Source: Ctena decussata
Taxonomy: Eukaryota > Mollusca > Bivalvia > Lucinida > Lucinidae
Direction of reading: 5' to 3'
Assembly (NCBI GenBank): GCA_963989385.1
Contig: OZ022511.1
Coordinates: 31,614,503-31,678,502 of the forward strand
DNA: 64,000 nt
The position numbers and the translations under genes were made by a program. The notes below the pieces were generated by a model. It was not told where the DNA came from, did no database searches, and worked only from the letters and a program-made list of their open reading frames with translations. Positions 57,101-64,000 of the stretch are shown piece after piece. Position 1 is the stretch's first letter. Every line of letters starts with the position of its first letter.

Positions 57101-60100
57101 CCCGCCCCTCTTGAAAATTAAATAAACCATTTACCATACTTCTATTGGTTTCTTTATATCTGTTGTGACAGAATTGAAATTAAAAACACTATGTGATTGT
57201 CATTTCCAAAGCTATAAGCCTTCAAATGCAAAGTATGGGTCTAGGAGGGGGCGGGTCGAAATGTTATAGCTATAATATTTTGACCCGCCCCTCACAAGAG
57301 TTTATTAGGTCTTTTGTCATTATTTCACTAGTTTGTTTATCACTGTTCTACTAGAATTAAAAATTTCAATATCATCTGATTGTCTTTCCTATAAGTATAA
57401 GTACTTCATAGGCTAAAGATGGATCTGGGAGAGGATGGGTCAAAATATTATAGCTATAATATTTTGACCTGCCCCTCTTAAGTGTTAAATGGACCTTTTA
57501 CCATACTTCTATTGGTTTGTTTATATCTGTTGTGACAGAATCTAAATTAACAACACTATGTGATTGTCATTTCCAGAGCTATAAGCCTTCAAATGCAAAG
57601 TATGGGTCTAGGAGGGGGTGGGTCGAAATATTATAGCTATAATATTTTGACCCCCCCCCCCCCCCCCCCTCCCCTCAGAGTAAAATATGTCTTCTACCAT
57701 ATTGGCATTGGTTTGTTTATATCTATTGTGATAGAATTTGAGATTTAGATACCATCTGATTGCATTTCCTTTTGTTATTAGTACTTCACATAGTATAGAT
57801 GGCTCTGAGACAGGGCGGGTCGAAATATAATAGCTATAATATTTTGACCCGCCCCTCTTCAGAGTTACATAGGTCTTCAGCTATAGTTCCACTGGTGTCT
57901 CAAGATCAGCTGTGACAACATTTAAATCAAAAATACTATCTGATTGTTAGTCCCAATAATATAAGACTTCATATGCAATGATGGGTCAGGGGTTTGAGGG
58001 GGGGGGGGGGGTAGAAATTTTATAGCTATAATATTTTGACCCGTCCCTCATGAGAGTTTATTAGGTCTTTTGTCGTTATTTCACTAGGTTGTTTATCACT
58101 GTTCTACTAGAATTAAAAATTTCAATATCATCTGATTGTCTTTCCTATAAGTATAAGTACTTCATAGGCTAAAGATGGATCTAAGAGAGGGTGGGTCAAA
58201 ATATTATAGCTATAATATTTTGACCTGCCCCTCTTGAAAGTTAAATAGACCATACCATACTTCTATTGGTTTCTTTATATCTGTTGTGACAGAATCTAAA
58301 TTAACAACACTATGTGATTGTCATTTCCAGAGCTATAAGCCTTCATATGCAAGGATGGGACTAGGAGGGGGCGGGTCGAAATATTATAGCTATAATATTT
58401 TGAACCCCCCCCCCCCCGCCCCCCCCCCCTCAGAGTAAAATATGTCTTCTACCATATTGGCATTGGTTTGTTTATATCTATTGTGATAGAATTTGAGATT
58501 TAGATACCATCTGATTGCATTTCCTATTGTTATTAGTACTTCACATAGTAAAGATGGCTCTGAGACAGGGCGGGTCGAAATATAATAGCTATAATATTTT
58601 GACCCGCCCCTCTTCAGAGTTACATAGGTAATCAGCTATAGTTCCACTGGTGTCTTGAGATCAGCTGTTATAACATTTAAATCAAAAATACTATCTGATT
58701 GTTAGTCCCAATGTTATAAGACTTCATATGCAATGATGGGTCAGGGGTTTGGGGGGAAGGGGTTCCAAATATTATAGCTATAATATTTTGATCCGCCCCT
58801 CACAAGAGTTTATTAGGTCTTTTGTCATCATTTCACTAGTTTGTTTATCACTGTTCTACTAGAATTCAAAATTTCAATATCATCTGATTGTCTTTCCTAT
58901 AAGTATAAGTACTTCATAGGCTAAAGATGGATCTGAGAGAGGGTGGGTCAAAATATTATAGCTATAATATTTTGACCTGCCCCTCTTAAGTGTTAAATGG
59001 ACCTTTTACCATACTTCTATTGGTTTGTTTATATCTGTTGTGACAGAATCTAAATTAACAACACTATGTGATTGTCATTTCCAGAGCTATAAGCCTTCAT
59101 ATGCAAGGATGGGACTAGGAGGGGGCGGGTCGAATTATTATAGCTATAATATTTTGACCCCCCCCCCCCCCCCCTCAGAGTAAAATATGTCTTCTACCAT
59201 ATTGGCATTGGTTTGTTTATATCTATTGTGATAGAATTTGAGATTAAGATACCATCTGATTGCATTTCCTATTGTTATTAGTACTTCACATAGTAAAGAT
59301 GGCTCTGAGACAGGGCGGGTCGAAATATAATAGCTATGATATTTTGACCCACCCCTCACGACAGTTGAATAGGTCTTTTGTCCTTGTTTCACTAGTTTGT
59401 TCATCACTATTCTACTTGAACTAAAAATTTCAATATCATCTGATTGTCTTTCCTATATGTATAACTACTTCATAGACTTAAGAAGGATCTGAGAGTGGGT
59501 GGGTCAAAATATTATAGCTATACTATTTTGACCCCCCCCCCTCCCCCACACTCATGTCCATTTTTAGCCTATGAAGTACTTAGACTTATAGGAAAGACAA
59601 TCAGATGATATTTAATTTTTTAATTCAAGCAGAATAGTTATTTACAAACCAGTGAAACAACGACAAAAGACATATTTAACTCTCATGTGGGGCGGGTCAT
59701 AATATTATAGCTATAATATTTTGACCCCCCTCCCCCAACCCACCCACCAACCCCACTAACAGATTTTTCAAAATTAGGATGAGCAGTGTATTAATATTGT
59801 ATTTGATATTTGCTTGGTTCTTGTAGGTCTTGTATAAACTTTCCTTTATATCAATTTTATTTTAATGGGTGGGGGTCAAAATATTATAGCTATAATATTT
59901 GACCCCCCCCCCCCCCCCCAACTCAAGCCCATCGTCAGTATTTTAAGTATTATAGCAATGGAACAGAGAATCTGATTGTGTTTGAATTTTTATGTTATCA
60001 TAACAGGTATTAACAAATGAATAGTACCATGAAAACATTAAAACTTTTAATTTCAAGTGGGGTGGGTCATAATATTATAGCTATAATATTTTGACCCCCC

Positions 60101-61400
60101 ACCCCCACCCCTCACCCACCTAACAGATTTTTCAAATTGAGGATGAGCAGAGAAATTAATATTGTATTTGATATTTGCTTGGTTCTTGTAGGTCTTGCAT
60201 AAACTTTCCTTTATTTCCATTTTTTTCATGGGGGCGGGTCAAAATATTATAGCTATAATATATTGACCCCCCCCTCCCGCCACTCATGTCCATCTTTAGC
60301 CTATGAAGTACTTAGACTTATAGGAAAGACAATCAGATGATATTTAAATTTTTAATTCAAGCAGAATAGTTACTAACAAACCAGTGAAACAATGACAAAA
60401 GACCTATTCAACTCTCATGTGGGGCGGGTCAAATTATTATAGCTATAATATTTTGACCCCCCCCTCCACCCCCGCTACTCCCAGCCAACCAAACAACTAT
60501 TAAAATTTTTAATTTTAAATGAGGAGGAGCTGTAAACTGTTATTGTATTTCATGCTTGATTATGGTAGTCTTACATATATTGTCCTGAATCTCCATTTAA
60601 TTCATTCATATTATCCATTTATAATATATTGACCCCCCCCCCCCCCACAAACACACACACACACACACTCATGTCCATCTTCAGCCTATGAAGTACTTAG
60701 ACTTATAGGAAAGACAATCAGATGATATTTAAATTTTTAATTCAAGCAGAATAGTTATTAACAAACCAGTGAAACAACGACAAAAGACCTATATTTAACT
60801 CTCATGTGGGGCGGGTCAAATTACTATAGCTATAATATTTTACCCCCCCCCTCCACCCCCCCTACTCCCAGCAAACCAAACAACTATTAAAATTTTTAAT
60901 TTTAAATGAGGAGGAGCTGTAAACTGTAATTGTATTTCATGCTTGATTATGGTAGTCTTACATATACTGTCCTGAATCTCCATTTAATTCATGGGGGCGG
61001 GTCAAAATATTATAGCTATAATATTTTGACCCCCCCCCCCCCCCACTCACGCCCATCGTCAGTATTTTAAGTATTCTAATTATGAAACAGAAAATCTGAT
61101 GGTGTTTGAATTTTAATTTTATCATTGCAGATATTAACAAATGAATAGTACCACGAAACCATTAAAACTTTTAATTTCAAGTGGGGCGGGTCATTATATT
61201 ATAGCTATAATATTTTGACCCCCCCTCCCTACAGATTTTTCAAAATGAGGAGGAGCAGCGAATTAATATTGTATTTGATATTTGCTTGGTTACTGTAGGT
61301 GTTACATATACTTTCCTCAATTTTCATTTTTTTTCATGGAGGCGGGTCAAAATATTATAGGGGGGGTCAAAATATTATAATAATATTTTGACCCGCGGGT
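54150..61400. repeat. Array of ~35 near-perfect palindromes with rotating spacers
   Basis: Each linker has an AT core AATATTATAGCTATAATATT flanked by GGTCAA and TTGACC and then CGGG/CCCG, symmetrical over ~42 bp. Spacers are of four related types, recognisable by TTTCACTGGTTTGTTTAT (d), ACTTCTTTTGGTTTCTTTA (a), ATATTGGCATTGGTTTG (b) and AGTTCCACTGGTGTCT (c). They follow the order d-a-b-c repeatedly from ~54.5 to 59.5 kb. After ~59.53 kb spacers run in reverse. Poly-G or poly-C runs of 7 to ~24 nt abut many linkers. Confidence 0.9.
54513..54543 (+). repeat. Long G-run beside a palindromic linker
   Basis: About 22 consecutive G followed by CGGGGCGGG. It is the longest homopolymer of the array, likely to form G-quadruplexes and to be length-variable or misassembled. 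Confidence 0.8.
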
Positions 61401-62003
61401 CATAATATAATGACCCGCGGGTCACTTTTTAGGCGGGTCAAAATATAATATGACACCGGAATACACCAAAATATACATTTATATTATCAAAATAAACTTA
61501 AATATTGTCAGAATAAATGAAATAAGTACCATTTCCAAATAAGTATTAGCTTTTTTTTTTATTGGTAGTGAGAATAAATGGACCAGCATATGGGTATTAG
61601 ATAGGTATCACTGTGCAGATTGCAATCTGGTTAGGGTCTTTGTATGGGTCGGTCACTTGCCAGCAATTACATTAAGCAAATATTAAATGACACATTTTAG
61701 ATAAAAAAATTATATTCCGGTCAAAATAAAGTGTATTTCGGTAAACAAAAATATGTATTTTGGTATATTCCTGTATATGCCTGTGTATTTTGGTATATTC
61801 CGGTAATTAAGTGTATTCCGGTATTTCTAGTTACTGCCGAAAAGCATTTGCACTAGTCTTGTTTAGCATTAAATTTTGTGTCTCAGATTGATTATCTCTT
61901 CAGTTTATTATTAACTGTATCTGACTATACACAATCATGCTGTTATATTTACTAATTTGGTTCGTTTTGTTCTTATATAAGGTCAACCTTAGAAATATTC
62001 TTG

Positions 62004-63949
62004 TTTCCCCTTACCCGACCCTTTTTCTCAATGGTGGATAGGTCGGTCGGGATTTTATTATTTTTTTTCCTGAAAAGTCAGAGCTCCAGATAATCCTTTC
62101 AAGCGGGGAGTTGCTGACGCCTCACTCGAGCCGCTTCATCTGATAGTTTTTCCATCCTAAATTCAGACGTAAGAGCGTTTCCAAAATTACTTGCATATAA
62201 GTCCTATAAAAAAGACGACGCAGTTTTTATTGTAATTCAATAGGGACGGGCGAACGGCGCCCCATTACTGCGACTACAGATCCGAGGTGCGTGTTGCATA
62301 GTGTATAAGATACACTAGTAAAACACACACGCACACTCATAATCAAATGTAAGTTTGAAAGTGCCATATCGGGGGACATGTGTAATGCGCATTCTGATCA
62401 TGGTCTATTCTGATCACTTACGTATTTGTTTAATCAAGCAGAGTAGATATGAGGTGACAGTCCGGACTGGTACACAGATTTTTTTTTATAAAGTCCGTCG
62501 CATTCCTTCTTTAATGTTGGCCATATACACAAGAACAGTTTATAACATGTTCATTCAAGTTTTGCGATAAGAACAGTGCGACCCCGACGAAGCTGCATTG
62601 TTAGCAAATGTGGGATCGGATGCACCGGAGATAAACACATTCTCGTTGCATCTTCGTCTATACACTTTTGTCACATACCCTGTTTTAGATATTGGAACAA
62701 CCTAAATATGAAGATCTATCTCCGCTAGATGAGCGAACATTTAATTGTTTATGAGGGTGAACAGATTAATCTGTGTCAAAACAACATGCAAACATTGCGA
62801 GTTACGCATTCTCATCAGGAAAAGTAAAAAGTATGCAAAGACCAGGAATTGAAACAATCAAAATCCAAATCCAGCCCTCAAACCATAGTTGGAATACGCT
62901 TTAACGGAGTGTAAAGACGGTAGCATTTTTTTAAATACGGTAACCACCTGCACGTGGTTATGTTGATCAGACATCAAAGAACGCCGCATAGAATTGGACA
63001 CGTGTCATTTGGAACCGTGAGACAGGTGAAGGTACCTTATTCCATATGCCCCAATCAGCCTGCGCAGTAACTTTGATCATAAACTTTTACCATAAATTAG
63101 AAACGCGAATATTTTCTGCGCGTTCGCGTTCCGTTGGATACATCTGGGATCATTATCAGTCTGCTCACTGGAGACGTTTTGATTAGCGTAGGAAAATTGA
63201 GAGTTCAGCCATGTGCGTTTCTTAATAATCGATACAGTTTTCAACCTAATACTACATGAATTGCTTGCCCAGACATAGATGACTCTGATCAGACTTAGCG
63301 AATGCACATGCTTATCTGCGTTTTCCCTATATGCACACGTCGTAAAGTACCCTAAAAATGTAGCCTTTAAAGCATAATTTTAAGTGATTTTCGCTAGTCT
63401 AATAACTTGACGTAATCCGATTTTATTTTTTTTTATCAGTCTCCATGTATTTCAGAAAAAGACAAATTGAAAAAAAAAACAATACCCGGAATGCAATTTC
63501 GTTGCTCAACAATTTTCGCATGCTACTCCGTATCAAAGAATGACCCTTTGTTTTTGCCCGACACCGAAATTTTCAGCTCCAGGTTACTCTACATAAAACC
63601 TATCGGCACGTGCGTTGAGCGGCAGCCTGTGACTTCAAAAGCTGACCGAAATCCTTTGATCTTTTGCCAGTCTTAGCAAAGGTGGTTGAGCGCATGTTTG
63701 TCTCTTTTATTCCGGACTGCTTCATAGTTAAAAAGACGCTGCCGTTCGTTTTTATAATGGATAATACTGTTTTAGTAGGAGTAGTTTGGGACTGCTGGCG
63801 TTTTTCGTCAGAAACACCTTTATCTAGAGCACTGAAGACCCAGATTTTTTTGTACTCGGCACAAAGGTAGAAAAAAAAATTTTTTTTGAAATCGGAAAAA
63901 ATATTTTCCGGTCGCTACGATTTTTTACGGTCGGTCGCTTAAGGGGAAA
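62004..63949. mobile_element. ~1.95-kb terminal-inverted-repeat element related internally to the hAT element
   Basis: Ends GTTTCCCCTTACCCGACC and GGTCGGTCGCTTAAGGGGAAAC are inverted repeats. No clear target duplication is seen. The block 63607-63840 matches 50412-50700 of the hAT element (shared GACxTCAAAAGCTGA, CCTTTGATCTTT and TTTGGGACTG). The interior is CpG-rich. No convincing gene. Confidence 0.6.
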
Positions 63950-64000
63950 CATTAGATATTTTATTTTTGGCCTAAAGCAGATGGCAGTTCATATGCCTTG

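Larger units (their letters stand above)
53890..61836. mobile_element. ~7.95-kb giant modular foldback element
   Basis: CCGAAAAGC lies at 53881-53889 and again at 61837-61845, a 9-bp target duplication. The ends are inverted: GGGTTACTAGAATTACCGG at the left and CCGGTATTTCTAGTTACTG at the right, extending over ~31 bp. Inside, ~800 bp at 53944-54740 is matched in reverse by 60650-61440, module by module. The interior is ~35 palindromic linkers separated by ~145-bp spacers. A 9-bp duplication with long inverted arms fits Mutator-like elements, but no transposase is seen, so this is inference. About 390 bp at the right (61445-61836) has no counterpart at the left. Confidence 0.75.

Noticed and set aside
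54238..61140. Short open frames repeating SKYYSYNILT-type peptides
   Set aside because: They are translations of the palindromic linker, present on both strands, bounded by poly-G or poly-C (giving Gly or Pro runs). No start context, splice sites or codon bias.
54150..61400. CRISPR-like array (palindromic repeats and spacers)
   Set aside because: The spacers are ~145 bp and homologous to one another, units invert part-way, and the context is an animal genome with no cas genes.

Overview
This window is nuclear DNA of an animal, most likely a bivalve mollusc (probably a venerid-type clam; the species cannot be fixed from the sequence). The reasons are spliced genes with GT-AG introns, an animal-type Rabex-5 gene, tRNA-derived SINEs with 13-18 bp target duplications of a kind common in bivalves, a Helentron-like element with tandem-repeat core, and very dense short inverted-repeat elements. 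No prokaryotic or viral gene organisation is present. Only three protein-coding genes can be supported; nearly everything else is repeats.

Left third (1-14 kb). Two small spliced genes lie head to head, with 422 bp between their start codons. The minus-strand gene (4741-7215, 3 exons, 185 aa) and the plus-strand gene (7638-13740, 4 exons, 164 aa) were assembled here from splice sites and phase. Both encode basic, Trp/Tyr/Pro/Asn-rich proteins with no signal peptide or membrane segment. I recognise neither by name; their composition is like small ciliary or sperm microtubule-lining proteins, but that is inference. The introns of the plus-strand gene hold many foldback elements, one a perfect 152-bp-arm inverted repeat, and an ~83-bp tandem array runs into the acceptor of its last exon.

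Middle (14-28 kb) is intergenic: a ~22-bp minisatellite, tRNA-derived SINEs, a 1.8-kb Helentron-like element and copies of at least ten inverted-repeat families.

Right (28-53.5 kb, minus strand) is the coding part of RABGEF1 (Rabex-5, the Rab5 exchange factor): A20 zinc finger, linker, helical bundle, VPS9 domain and C-terminal coiled coil over six coding exons, 508 aa. Its 12.4-kb intron contains a phase-compatible candidate alternative first exon (37724-37844), which would give an isoform without the zinc finger. A partial copy of coding exon 2 sits 124 bp downstream of that exon, and the last ~70 bp of the coding region is duplicated in the 3' flank. A complete hAT-type element (48461-51110, 8-bp target duplication) lies in the next intron.

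Far right (53.9-61.8 kb) is the most unusual object: a ~7.95-kb element flanked by a 9-bp direct repeat. It has ~800-bp arms in inverted orientation and is built of about 35 copies of a ~42-bp near-perfect palindrome (AT core, GC flanks) separated by ~145-bp spacers. The spacers fall into four types that rotate in fixed order, a higher-order repeat, and their orientation flips once near 59.53 kb. No transposase is visible. A further terminal-inverted-repeat element fills about 62.0-63.95 kb and shares an internal block with the hAT element.
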